Shown piece by piece: positions 1-7,122 of a stretch of DNA of 15,729 nucleotides; position 1 is the stretch's first letter; each line of letters starts with the position of its first letter. The position numbers were made by a program, and so were the translations under genes. Origin of the DNA: Bacteroidales bacterium UBA3724 (GTDB lineage Bacteria; Bacteroidota; Bacteroidia; Bacteroidales; P3); assembly GCA_002371315.1 (NCBI GenBank), contig DFHL01000033.1, forward strand, positions 35,129 to 50,857, written 5' to 3'. Below the pieces are notes generated by a model. The model was not told the DNA's origin, did no database searches, and saw nothing but the letters and a program-made list of their open reading frames with translations.

Positions 1-94
1 ATACTGTACATATACTGTACAACGGGCAGTGCTGGTGCTGGTAATCAGGCGGTTGCAATGGCCAAAAATCGGGGTTTTTGTTTCGGACGACGGA

Positions 95-190
95 ATAACG
101 GGGTGTCGAAATGGCGCTATAACGGGGTGGCGAAATGGCGTTATAACGAGATGACGTTATGACGAAATAACGAGATGACGAAATAACGAA
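95..190. repeat. 8-bp tandem array, 12 units
   Basis: The stretch divides exactly into twelve 8-bp units with no indels. They are ATAACGGG, GTGTCGAA, ATGGCGCT, ATAACGGG, GTGGCGAA, ATGGCGTT, ATAACGAG, ATGACGTT, ATGACGAA, ATAACGAG, ATGACGAA and ATAACGAA. Unit positions 5-6 are always CG. The first three trios also form a higher-order 24-bp period. It lies outside any gene, about 100 bp upstream of the promoter of the S46 peptidase gene. Function is unknown. Confidence 0.9.
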
Positions 191-292
191 GTTCGGAACT
201 CGCGACCCGGCGGCGCCAAATCATATCGCGTGCCGGTGGGGGTGTTGGAACAAATTTTTATTCAAATGCGTCGCTGTTTCCCCCTTTTTTAT

Positions 293-300
293 TATATTTG
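293..300 (+). promoter_or_regulatory. Bacteroidetes -7 promoter element of the S46 gene
   Basis: TATATTTG matches the Bacteroidetes -7 consensus TAnnTTTG and lies about 75 bp upstream of the peptidase start. No good TTTG box is seen at the expected -33 distance, so the call rests on the -7 box and on position. Confidence 0.5.
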
Positions 301-374
301 CATTTTGCTATTATGTTGTCGTAATAGCGCATTGTTCTGAAAATTAAATAAATAAATTAAATATCAAACGTAAA

Positions 375-2546
375 ATGAAATTCAAATCTTTAGTATTGGC
401 TATTGCCATCTTCATCGCCCTGCCGGGCACCGCCCGCGCCGACGAGGGTATGTGGCTTCTCTCGCTTATCGGCAAGAACTACACCGATATGCAGAAGGCC
501 GGCTTCAAGCTTACGCCCGAAGACATTTACAGCATCAACCAGAACTGCATCAAGGACGCCATCGTGGGCCTTGGCAACGAAGGCAGCCCCTTCTGGCATT
601 TCTGCACTGGCGAAATCATTTCGGACCAGGGACTTATGTCGACCAACCACCACTGCGGCTACGGCAAGCTGCAGGAGCATTCGACCGTGGGTCACGACTA
701 TCTGCGCGACGGCTTCTGGGCCTACAGCAAGGACCAGGAACTGCCCAACCCGGGCCTGACGGCTTCAATCCTTGTCCGTATGGAGGACGTCACCGACGAG
801 GTCAAGGCCGCCCTTAGCGACGAGATGAGCGAGAGCGAGCGCGCCCGCGCCATCAAGGAGGTCAGCGACCGCATCGCCAAGAAGGCCGTCGACGGCACCA
901 TCTACGACGCTCAGGTCAAGCCGATGTTCAACGGCAACCAGTTCTTCCTCTTCGTCCACGTCATCTACAAGGATGTGCGCCTGGTGGGTGCTCCTCCTTC
1001 GTCGATGGGCAAGTTCGGCGGCGACACCGACAACTGGTCGTGGCCGCGCCACACGTGCGACTTCTCGATGTTCCGCATCTACACCGCTCCCGACGGCAAC
1101 CCCGCCGAGTACAGCGACGCCAACATCCCCCTGAAACCCAAGCACTACCTGCCCGTCAGCAACCGCGAGCTGAAGGATGGCGACTTCGCTATGGTTATGG
1201 GCTTCCCCGGCACCACCGACCACTTCCTGACCAGCTATGGCCTCGAGGAGACGATGAACATCACCAACAAGCTGCGCTATGAAATCCGCACCGTGAAAAT
1301 CAACATCCTGCGCGAGGAAATGGCCGCCAGCCAGGAGACCAAGATCAAATACGCCTCGAAGTATGCCAGCTGCTCCAACTACTGGAAGTACAGCAACGAG
1401 CAGAACAAGGCCCTGAAGAACCTCAACACGATGGGCCTGAAGAAGGAAATCGAGGACGAATACCGCGCCTGGGCCCAGGGCAAGGCTCCGAAGTATGCCG
1501 AGGCTCTGCCGCTCATCAAGAAGGGCTATGCCGACCGCGCCCCCTATCAGGCTGCCATCACCTACCTGGCCGAGGGCCTGCTGAGCGGCCCCGAACTGCC
1601 TATGCAGTCGGTGCGCGTCTATCGCACCCTCGAGCTGCTCGACAATCCCAAGTATGCCGAGATGAAGGACCAGATCATCGAGAGCATCAAGGCCGATGCC
1701 GCCGAGTTCTACAAGGACTACAACGAGGCCACCGAAAAGCGCGTCCTCGCTGCCCTGATGCAGTATGTCTATGCCAATATGGAGATGAAGTTTATGCCCG
1801 AATTCCTTGTCAACGCCGACAAGAAATACAAGGGCAACTTCGAGAAATATGTCGACGAAATGTTCGCCAAGTCGGTCTTTGCCAACAAGGAGGCTTTCGA
1901 CAAGTTTATGCAGAAGCCTGATATGAAGAAGCTGGCCAAGGACCCCGTCGTCGTCGCCGGCAACGGTGCCTATGAGAAATATATGGAAGTGCGCTCGATG
2001 ATTCCCAAAGAGAGCGCCGAAGGCCTGCAGCGCGGCATCCGCAACTTCACCGACGGCATCCTGCAGATCAACAACGGCCGCAAGCTGATGAGCCCCGACG
2101 CCAACTCGACCATCCGCCTCACCTACGGCAACGTGAAGGCCTATGAGCCGCGCGACGCTGTGGCCTACAGCTACTACACCACCCTGAAGGGCGTCATCGA
2201 GAAGGAAGACCCCACCAACAGCGAGTTCATCGTCCCCGAGCGCCTCAAGAACCTCTATGCCGCCAAGGACTTCGGCCCCTATGCCAACAGCAAGGGCGAG
2301 CTGGTGACCTGCTTCGTGACCAACAACGACATCACCGGCGGCAACAGCGGCAGCCCCGTTATGGACGCTGAGGGCAACCTCATCGGTCTGGCCTTCGACG
2401 GCAACAGCGAGGCTATGAGCGGCGACATCGACTTCGAGGAGAACCTGCAGCGCTGCATCTGCCTCGACAGCCGCTACTTCCTCTGGGTCATCGACAAATA
2501 TGCCGGTGCCAAGAACCTGATCGACGAAATGACGATTGTGAAGTAA
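375..2546 (+). CDS. dpp7: Family S46 dipeptidyl-peptidase, DPP7-type
   Basis: This is a secreted serine exopeptidase that removes dipeptides from the N-terminus of peptides, feeding amino-acid fermentation. The 723-aa length is normal for family S46. Residues 1-22 form a signal peptide ending ARA, followed by the mature start DEGMWLL that is typical of the family. The chymotrypsin-like triad is visible: the histidine in TNHHCGYG (H92/H93), D229 in WPRHTCDF, and S658 in GGNSGSPV. Residue 676, eighteen after the catalytic serine, is Gly in the segment FDGN. In the family, Gly here marks DPP7 (hydrophobic P1) and Arg marks DPP11 (Asp/Glu P1), so DPP7-like specificity is inferred. The gene is monocistronic, with its own promoter and a strong terminator. 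The start is fixed by the signal peptide. Confidence 0.93.
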   Translation: MKFKSLVLAIAIFIALPGTARADEGMWLLSLIGKNYTDMQKAGFKLTPEDIYSINQNCIKDAIVGLGNEGSPFWHFCTGEIISDQGLMSTNHHCGYGKLQEHSTVGHDYLRDGFWAYSKDQELPNPGLTASILVRMEDVTDEVKAALSDEMSESERARAIKEVSDRIAKKAVDGTIYDAQVKPMFNGNQFFLFVHVIYKDVRLVGAPPSSMGKFGGDTDNWSWPRHTCDFSMFRIYTAPDGNPAEYSDANIPLKPKHYLPVSNRELKDGDFAMVMGFPGTTDHFLTSYGLEETMNITNKLRYEIRTVKINILREEMAASQETKIKYASKYASCSNYWKYSNEQNKALKNLNTMGLKKEIEDEYRAWAQGKAPKYAEALPLIKKGYADRAPYQAAITYLAEGLLSGPELPMQSVRVYRTLELLDNPKYAEMKDQIIESIKADAAEFYKDYNEATEKRVLAALMQYVYANMEMKFMPEFLVNADKKYKGNFEKYVDEMFAKSVFANKEAFDKFMQKPDMKKLAKDPVVVAGNGAYEKYMEVRSMIPKESAEGLQRGIRNFTDGILQINNGRKLMSPDANSTIRLTYGNVKAYEPRDAVAYSYYTTLKGVIEKEDPTNSEFIVPERLKNLYAAKDFGPYANSKGELVTCFVTNNDITGGNSGSPVMDAEGNLIGLAFDGNSEAMSGDIDFEENLQRCICLDSRYFLWVIDKYAGAKNLIDEMTIVK

Positions 2547-2569
2547 GTTTCCTACTTTCGCAGTATATG

Positions 2570-2600
2570 GAGAGCGGCTTTTCGCCGCTCTCTTTTTTTT
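2570..2600 (+). terminator. Rho-independent terminator of the S46 gene
   Basis: A perfect 9-bp stem, GAGAGCGGC (2570-2578) with GCCGCTCTC (2584-2592), closes a 5-nt loop and is followed by eight T residues. It starts 23 bp after the peptidase stop codon. The following methyltransferase gene ends 49 bp further on, in convergent orientation. Confidence 0.93.
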
Positions 2601-2648
2601 GTGGCTTTTTCGTGGCTTTGGTTCGCAAGCGCCTCGCCTGCGGTTAAA

Positions 2649-3503
2649 TCATATTCTCAGTTGCCAGAAGGCCACGGAGGCCGCTGCGGCGACGTTGAGC
2701 GAGTCGACACCGCGCTGCATCGGTATCTTGGCGGTGTAGTCGCAGGCGGCGATGACCTCGCTTGGCAGGCCGTCGCCTTCGGTACCCATAATGATAGCCA
2801 TTCGGTCGATGCCCTGCAGCGCGGGGTCGTCGATACTGACGGACTTGTCGCTAAGGGCCAGTGCCACGGTGGTGAAACCGAGTTGATTAATGGCAGATAT
2901 ATAATTCATTTGTCCCTTAACTTCCCTTAACCTCCCCTTAACTTCCCTTAACTCCCCAATATAGCTCCACGGCATCTGGAAGACGGTGCCCATACTGACG
3001 CGGACGCTGCGGCGGTTCAGGGGGTCGCAGCAGGTGGGGGTGAGCAGCAGGGCCTCGATGCCGAGTGCGGTGGCGGCGCGGAAGATGGCGCCGGTGTTGG
3101 TCGAATTGACCACGCTGTCCAGCACCGCTATGCGGCGCCGGCCGGCGCATACCTCTTCGGCTGTGGGCAGCTGTGGGCGCCGCATAGCGCAGAGGAAGCC
3201 GCGCGAGAGCTCGTAGCCCGTCAGCCGTGCCAGCACCTCGCGCTGGCCGGTGTAGACGGGTATGTCGCCGCCGAGGCTGTAGCGTTCGAAAAGCGGCGTC
3301 AGCTGCTCGTCGACATATTTCTGCTCGGCGAGGAACGAAAGCGGACGGATGCCGTTTTCGAGTGCTATGCGCACCACTTTGAGGCTTTCGGCGATAAAAA
3401 CGCCCTTTTCGGGCTCGAGCCGGTTGCGCAGCTGCGCCTCCGTAAGTCGCGCATAGACATCCAGTTCGGGATGGTTGAGGTCGGTGATGGTGATGATGTT
3501 CAT
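2649..3503 (-). CDS. TrmH/SpoU-family RNA 2'-O-methyltransferase
   Basis: This is a SPOUT-class methyltransferase expected to methylate a ribose 2'-OH in tRNA or rRNA using S-adenosylmethionine; the target base cannot be read from sequence. With the ATG at 3503 the protein has 284 aa. The three SpoU motifs are intact: motif 1 NSTNTGAIFRAA (133-144), motif 2 IIMGTEGDGLP (237-247) and motif 3 KIPMQRGVDSLNVAAAAS (259-276). A substrate-binding-like N-terminal domain covers about 1-120. Residues 183-198 are a repeated insertion, (E/R)LREVKG twice, encoded by a 21-bp DNA repeat between the core strand ending PWSYI and the strand LGFTTVA. The frame stays open upstream of 3503, but a promoter -7 box lies there, so the short start is preferred. 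Confidence 0.9.
   Translation of the reverse strand: MNIITITDLNHPELDVYARLTEAQLRNRLEPEKGVFIAESLKVVRIALENGIRPLSFLAEQKYVDEQLTPLFERYSLGGDIPVYTGQREVLARLTGYELSRGFLCAMRRPQLPTAEEVCAGRRRIAVLDSVVNSTNTGAIFRAATALGIEALLLTPTCCDPLNRRSVRVSMGTVFQMPWSYIGELREVKGRLREVKGQMNYISAINQLGFTTVALALSDKSVSIDDPALQGIDRMAIIMGTEGDGLPSEVIAACDYTAKIPMQRGVDSLNVAAAASVAFWQLRI
2914..2957 (-). repeat. In-frame 21-bp repeat inside the methyltransferase gene
   Basis: On the coding strand, two 21-bp units follow each other and differ at three positions. Each is made of alternating 10- and 11-bp subunits of the type GAAGTTAAGGG. Because 21 bp is seven codons, the insertion keeps the frame and gives a peptide repeat. The 14-mer GGGAAGTTAAGGGA is also present in the kinase-regulator gap near 6163-6176. 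Confidence 0.9.
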
Positions 3504-3508
3504 AGTTG

Positions 3509-3516
3509 CAAAGATA
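3509..3516 (-). promoter_or_regulatory. -7 promoter element of the methyltransferase gene
   Basis: On the minus strand this reads TATCTTTG, a match to TAnnTTTG. It ends only 5 bp before the ATG at 3503, so transcription would start at or within a few bases of the start codon, implying a leaderless or nearly leaderless mRNA. No TTTG box is seen at the -33 distance. Confidence 0.5.
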
Positions 3517-3655
3517 CACCAAAAAGTCGAAACAGCACCATAAAAACTCCTTTTTCTACCGTAGGGATGCATTCGGCGAGTAAAAATCATTTTGTGTACA
3601 AACGTTTGTTTATTAATATTTTCGTTTTGAAGAGGCGACAAAAATGAAAAAATAT

Positions 3656-3686
3656 TTTGCCAGTTTCGGGAAAAGTAGTATTTTTG
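3656..3686 (+). promoter_or_regulatory. Promoter of the tRNA-Cys gene
   Basis: A -33 box TTTG (3656-3659) and a -7 box TATTTTTG (3679-3686) are separated by 19 bp. The -7 box ends 21 bp before the first base of the tRNA. The spacer begins with CC, as in the kinase and nadB promoters. Confidence 0.8.
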
Positions 3687-3707
3687 CAAAACTTTTTGAA
3701 GGTAAAA

Positions 3708-3778
3708 GGTCGTTTGGCCGAGGGGTTAGGCACAGGTCTGCAAAACCTGCTACTCCGGTTCAAATCCGGAAGCGACCT
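3708..3778 (+). tRNA. tRNA-Cys (anticodon GCA)
   Basis: The cloverleaf can be folded by hand. The acceptor arms are GGTCGTT (3708-3714) and AGCGACC (3771-3777), seven pairs including one G-U. The D stem is GCC/GGC, the anticodon stem CAGGT/ACCTG, and the loop CTGCAAA has GCA at 3740-3742. The T stem is TCCGG/CCGGA with loop TTCAAAT. The discriminator base is T (3778), as expected for cysteine tRNAs. CCA is not encoded. It is transcribed singly between its own promoter and terminator. Confidence 0.97.
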
Positions 3779-3789
3779 CAAGCAGAAAG

Positions 3790-3817
3790 GCTCGTCAATT
3801 TCGACGAGCTTTTTTTA
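3790..3817 (+). terminator. Terminator of the tRNA-Cys transcript
   Basis: A perfect 7-bp stem, GCTCGTC (3790-3796) with GACGAGC (3803-3809), has a 6-nt loop and is followed by a run of eight T residues. It starts 12 bp after the tRNA end. Confidence 0.92.
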
Positions 3818-3856
3818 TTATTAAATGATCTCTGCAATTGGCGTATATACGATGTC

Positions 3857-3951
3857 GCGTCTCTCCGAGACGCACACGAGGTGTTGTTTGTCATTCACCG
3901 CACTGCACTTCGTTTGTACGGTGTTATTAAGATTAAGCCTCTCCGAGGCTT
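3857..3951. repeat. Structured element with three short hairpins
   Basis: Two perfect hairpins share the core CTCTCCGAG and a TCC loop: GCGTCTC/GAGACGC at 3857-3873 and AAGCCTC/GAGGCTT at 3935-3951. Between them, CACCGCAC (3896-3903) pairs with GTACGGTG (3916-3923) except for one mismatch. No reading frame of note is present. The layout looks like a dispersed non-coding repeat, but only one copy is in the window, so that remains an inference. Confidence 0.6.
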
Positions 3952-3982
3952 CGTAGTGCCAAGTACGGATAATCATTATTTT

Positions 3983-4013
3983 TTTGCCGTTTTTGTTTTT
4001 TTTAGTACTTTTG
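3983..4013 (+). promoter_or_regulatory. Promoter of the sensor kinase gene
   Basis: A -33 box TTTG (3983-3986) and a -7 box TACTTTTG (4006-4013) are separated by 19 bp. The -7 box ends 21 bp before the kinase ATG. The segment 3979-3995 is identical over 17 bp to the same part of the nadB promoter. Confidence 0.8.
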
Positions 4014-4034
4014 CAAATCGAAAACAGAATATAA

Positions 4035-6140
4035 ATGAAGAGATATATAATAGAAATAGTGTTGCTGACGCTGCTCGCCGTGGGCTGCACGCCCAAGGAG
4101 GAACCGGTCGATGCCCTGATGCGGTCGAAGGTGGACGCGCTGAACAAGGCGTCGTTCCAAAACCGCTTTGGCGATGCGGCACGCAGCGAACGCTATGCGC
4201 GACGCGCCCTGCAGTATGTCGGCGACAGCCTGCCCGACTATGCCGACGGGCGGCTGCGGGCGTGGAACAACATCGCCAACTCGTACCTGAGCCGTGCGGT
4301 GCACGATTCGGTCTATGTCTATGTCGATTCGGTGCTGAACTTCGAGGGTCGGGCAGAAAATCTCGAGGTGGAGCAGACGCTGGCCAGCCTGCTGAAGGCG
4401 CGCACCCTGCAACGCCACTGCGACATTGCCGGCTCGTACCAGCTGCTCTACGACATCGAGCAGTCGGGCCTGCTCGACGGACGCGGCGAGGGCTTGCTCT
4501 ACAATCTGGCCCGCAGCGAATTCTACATCACCACGACGACGCTCAACTACCACTATCGCAACAAGTCGCAATACCAGCAAGCCGAACTGCTGACAACGAT
4601 GGAAAAGCGACGCGGCGAGCTGCGGTGCGACTACGGCGAGGATATGTCGTTCAACTATGCCATCGCCTATGGCTACTATGCCCTGTGCGAGGATTCGACA
4701 AACCAGGCGCGCTATCTCGGCAAGGCGCTCGACTACTGTTTCGACAACTTCCGTATCCTTGGCGACAGCCTGCGCTACAACACCTACCACCTGGCCAACA
4801 CCTACCAGATGGTCGGTTTTATGCTGTGGAGCCCGCGCATCAGGCAGGACAGCTGGCAGCGCAATGCCCGACGGCTGGACGAAATCTGCGGTTTCATCCG
4901 CGATGCCTTCGGCTTCGACGTCTTCGACAGCACACAGTTTCCATCCACAGAGACGCAGTTTTCGTCGCCTTTCCAAAATCTTGCCCTGCCTTTCCTTAGA
5001 GAGGCGACGTCGCTCTTTTTCGTCAACGACGACCCCTACCAGCGCCTCGGCGCCGTGGTTTCGACAGGCCGCTACTGTATGGCTGCCGGCGACACGCTGT
5101 CGGCGCGGCGCTATTTCAACGAGGCCCTGATAGACACCTCGATGCTCGGCGTGGCACCCAAGTTCGAGGCTATGCTCTACGAGGGGTTCCTCACCTCGGG
5201 TTGCGCACAGGGCAACGACGACGTTGCACGCTGGACACGCAAGGAACTGGAACTGCTCAACTACATCAAGCAGAACGAGAAAGCAGACTTCATCCTGCAG
5301 CAGGAGCTGAACCGCGCCCAGCACAGTAGCGGTCGCTTTATGCTGTTCTCTATCATCCTGTTGACCCTTGCCGTGGCCTTGCTGGTGACGTTGTTGCTGC
5401 TGCATCGCCGCACCAAGGCCCTGCAGCGCGAAACGGCACGCCTGCAAGCCGCCAAGCAGCAGGACATTGAGCGCATAGCCAACGTCGAAACCTGCCTGTC
5501 GGTGCTGCGCCACGACATCACGCCGTTCATCTCCTATCTGCAGAACGACCATCTGCCCGACGAGCTGAAACGCGAGGTGACGGGCCAGCTGATACGCACC
5601 TTCGAGAACATCAAGAACTGGACCAACCTCTCCATTCCCAGCGGATTGCAGTTCCGCTGCTCGACGGTTTCGCTCCAGCAGGTGTTCGACAGCGTGGCTT
5701 CGAGCGTCAACAATTTCCGCGGCGACGCCCTGCAGCTGGTCTTCGAGCCGACGGCCATCGCCGTGCGTGGCGACAGGCTGCTGCTCGAAATCCTAATGCG
5801 CAACCTTGTCAACAATGCGATACAGCACACCGAGTCGGGCTCCGTGACCGTCACTGCCGCCACCTGCGCCGACGATGCGCGGTTTGCCTGCGTCACCGTC
5901 AGCGACACCGGCTGCGGTATGAACGACGAGCAGCTCGAGAACCTTTTCCGCACCGACCGGCGCATCGACAGCTCTTCGACCGAAAAGGGCTACGGAACGG
6001 GCTTCGGCCTCATCCTGTGCCGCTACATCATCAAGAAACACGACGACAACACCATCCGCGGCTGCCGCATCTGGGCGGAAAGCAGAGTGGGCGAGGGCTC
6101 GCAGTTCCATTTCCAGGTGCAGAAGGAAGTTGAAAATTGA
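4035..6140 (+). CDS. Membrane-anchored TPR-like sensor histidine kinase
   Basis: This is the sensor half of a two-component pair; the signal is unknown. The protein has 701 aa. Residues 1-18 form a signal or lipoprotein leader ending AVGC, so Cys18 may carry lipid. Residues 25-430 are helical and TPR-like. A hydrophobic segment at about 435-456 crosses the membrane, followed by basic HRRTK and a coiled linker. The kinase core has the phospho-acceptor H493 in LRHDI, the N box around N590-N594, the G1 box VSDTGCGM (622-629) and the G2 box GYGTGFGLIL (652-661). The sensor is therefore periplasmic and the kinase cytoplasmic. The architecture recalls the Bacteroidetes kinases annotated with DUF5112/DUF5113; that match is from memory. 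The regulator gene follows after 127 bp. No terminator is seen between them. Confidence 0.9.
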   Translation: MKRYIIEIVLLTLLAVGCTPKEEPVDALMRSKVDALNKASFQNRFGDAARSERYARRALQYVGDSLPDYADGRLRAWNNIANSYLSRAVHDSVYVYVDSVLNFEGRAENLEVEQTLASLLKARTLQRHCDIAGSYQLLYDIEQSGLLDGRGEGLLYNLARSEFYITTTTLNYHYRNKSQYQQAELLTTMEKRRGELRCDYGEDMSFNYAIAYGYYALCEDSTNQARYLGKALDYCFDNFRILGDSLRYNTYHLANTYQMVGFMLWSPRIRQDSWQRNARRLDEICGFIRDAFGFDVFDSTQFPSTETQFSSPFQNLALPFLREATSLFFVNDDPYQRLGAVVSTGRYCMAAGDTLSARRYFNEALIDTSMLGVAPKFEAMLYEGFLTSGCAQGNDDVARWTRKELELLNYIKQNEKADFILQQELNRAQHSSGRFMLFSIILLTLAVALLVTLLLLHRRTKALQRETARLQAAKQQDIERIANVETCLSVLRHDITPFISYLQNDHLPDELKREVTGQLIRTFENIKNWTNLSIPSGLQFRCSTVSLQQVFDSVASSVNNFRGDALQLVFEPTAIAVRGDRLLLEILMRNLVNNAIQHTESGSVTVTAATCADDARFACVTVSDTGCGMNDEQLENLFRTDRRIDSSSTEKGYGTGFGLILCRYIIKKHDDNTIRGCRIWAESRVGEGSQFHFQVQKEVEN

Positions 6141-6143
6141 AAC

Positions 6144-6253
6144 GGGAGTTAAGGGGAATTTTGGGAAGTTAAGGGAAGTCAAGTGAAGTCAAGTGAAGTT
6201 AAAGGACGATAGTATTTGTATCTGAAGTTAAAGTTAAGGTTAAAGTTAAGGTT
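6144..6253 (+). repeat. GTTAAG-type short repeats in the kinase-regulator gap
   Basis: Positions 6145-6204 contain six 10-bp units of the type GAAGTTAAGG with substitutions but a constant period. After a 20-bp break, 6227-6250 holds a perfect 12-bp dimer, GTTAAAGTTAAG twice. The repeats fill most of the 127-bp gap and end 15 bp before the regulator ATG. They would be in the leader of the regulator cistron. Confidence 0.88.
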
Positions 6254-6267
6254 CCAAAAAATAAGCA

Positions 6268-7104
6268 ATGGACGACAAAATAACAATAATGATTGTGGAC
6301 GACGAGCCACTGATTCGCAAGGCGATAAAGTACGAACTCAACGAGCGGCACGAGGCTGTCGACTGCCGTATGGACGACGACGGACGCATACAGCGCAAGG
6401 AAATCGAGGTGCTCGACACCTTCGCCAACGGGCCGCAGCTCTTTGCTGCCCTCAACGACCCGCAGCGGCCGCGCCCCGACTACCTGCTGGTGGATATGGA
6501 GTTCCAGGGCGAGCCCACCGGCGGCATCGCCATCACCGACCGCATACGCCGGCAGTACAAAACCATCCTTGGTCGCGACATCAAAATCATCATCCTCTCG
6601 GGTCGCTTCGACAATCCGCTGCCCAGCGAGGCCAACCGTCCGCAACGCCTCAACGACATCGGCAGCGTGGTCTTCGAAGCGCTGCGCAAGGGTGCCAACG
6701 CCTTCATCAGCAAGAACGCTACTGGTGGCTTCTCGATCGAGAACATACTGCGTGCCATCTCCTGCCTGGAGCGCGGCGAGGAGTACTATTTCAACTATCC
6801 CGTGATGCGTACCCTCAAAGAGGCCGCCGAGCTCTACTTCGAACGCCAGTGCCACTCGGCTTTCGACGAGGCCGTCAGCGACGAGGAGCGCGAAATCCTG
6901 CTGCTCGAGGCCGCCGGATGCACAGCGCAGGAAATCGCCCAACGCCTGTCGCGATGGGTCGAGACCGACAAGTCGATTCAGGACAAGCAGAAAGAGCTGT
7001 CGCGCAAGCTCGGCATTGTCAACAAAAGCGGCGCCCGCATCGCCAAAGCCATCCAGTGCGGCCTCATCGACCCCGCCGATATCAAATACCTGACAAGGAA
7101 CTGA
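6268..7104 (+). CDS. Response regulator with LuxR-like DNA-binding domain
   Basis: This is the partner of the upstream kinase and a probable transcription factor. The protein has 278 aa. The receiver domain has the acidic pair D11-D12, the phospho-acceptor D76 in YLLVDMEF, S111 in IIILSG and K149 in FISKN. It is longer than a standard receiver, with extra residues at about 30-48 and 113-132. The C-terminal part, about 203-265, resembles a LuxR-type helix-turn-helix: VSDEEREILLLEAAGCTAQE, then a recognition region near KELSRKLGIVNKSG. Its targets are unknown. The gene converges on the antitoxin gene, with only 18 bp between the stop codons and no hairpin terminator in view. Confidence 0.88.
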   Translation: MDDKITIMIVDDEPLIRKAIKYELNERHEAVDCRMDDDGRIQRKEIEVLDTFANGPQLFAALNDPQRPRPDYLLVDMEFQGEPTGGIAITDRIRRQYKTILGRDIKIIILSGRFDNPLPSEANRPQRLNDIGSVVFEALRKGANAFISKNATGGFSIENILRAISCLERGEEYYFNYPVMRTLKEAAELYFERQCHSAFDEAVSDEEREILLLEAAGCTAQEIAQRLSRWVETDKSIQDKQKELSRKLGIVNKSGARIAKAIQCGLIDPADIKYLTRN

Positions 7105-7122
7105 AGTCAGAAACAGCGACGG

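Larger units (their letters stand above)
1..374. other. Intergenic region upstream of the S46 peptidase gene
   Basis: No convincing gene is seen here. Positions 1-20 hold two copies of ATACTGTAC spaced by two bases, possibly the end of an array that continues left of the window. Positions 95-190 hold the 8-bp tandem array listed separately. Positions 241-374 are AT-rich and contain the promoter and leader of the downstream gene. Confidence 0.7.

Noticed and set aside
1..20. Two ATACTGTAC copies as an operator
   Set aside because: They lie at the window edge, about 270 bp from the nearest promoter, and the array may continue outside the window, so no role can be supported.
3708..3778. The tRNA-Cys gene as the attachment site of an integrated element
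   Set aside because: No integrase gene and no duplicated tRNA 3' end were seen in the window.
3644..4999. A long plus-strand frame crossing the tRNA-Cys gene, its terminator and the kinase start
   Set aside because: It runs through a structured tRNA and a terminator, and its later part is an out-of-frame reading of the kinase gene.
4002..5552. A 516-codon open frame on the minus strand opposite the kinase gene
   Set aside because: It mirrors the kinase codons, has no recognisable family features, and has no promoter in its orientation.
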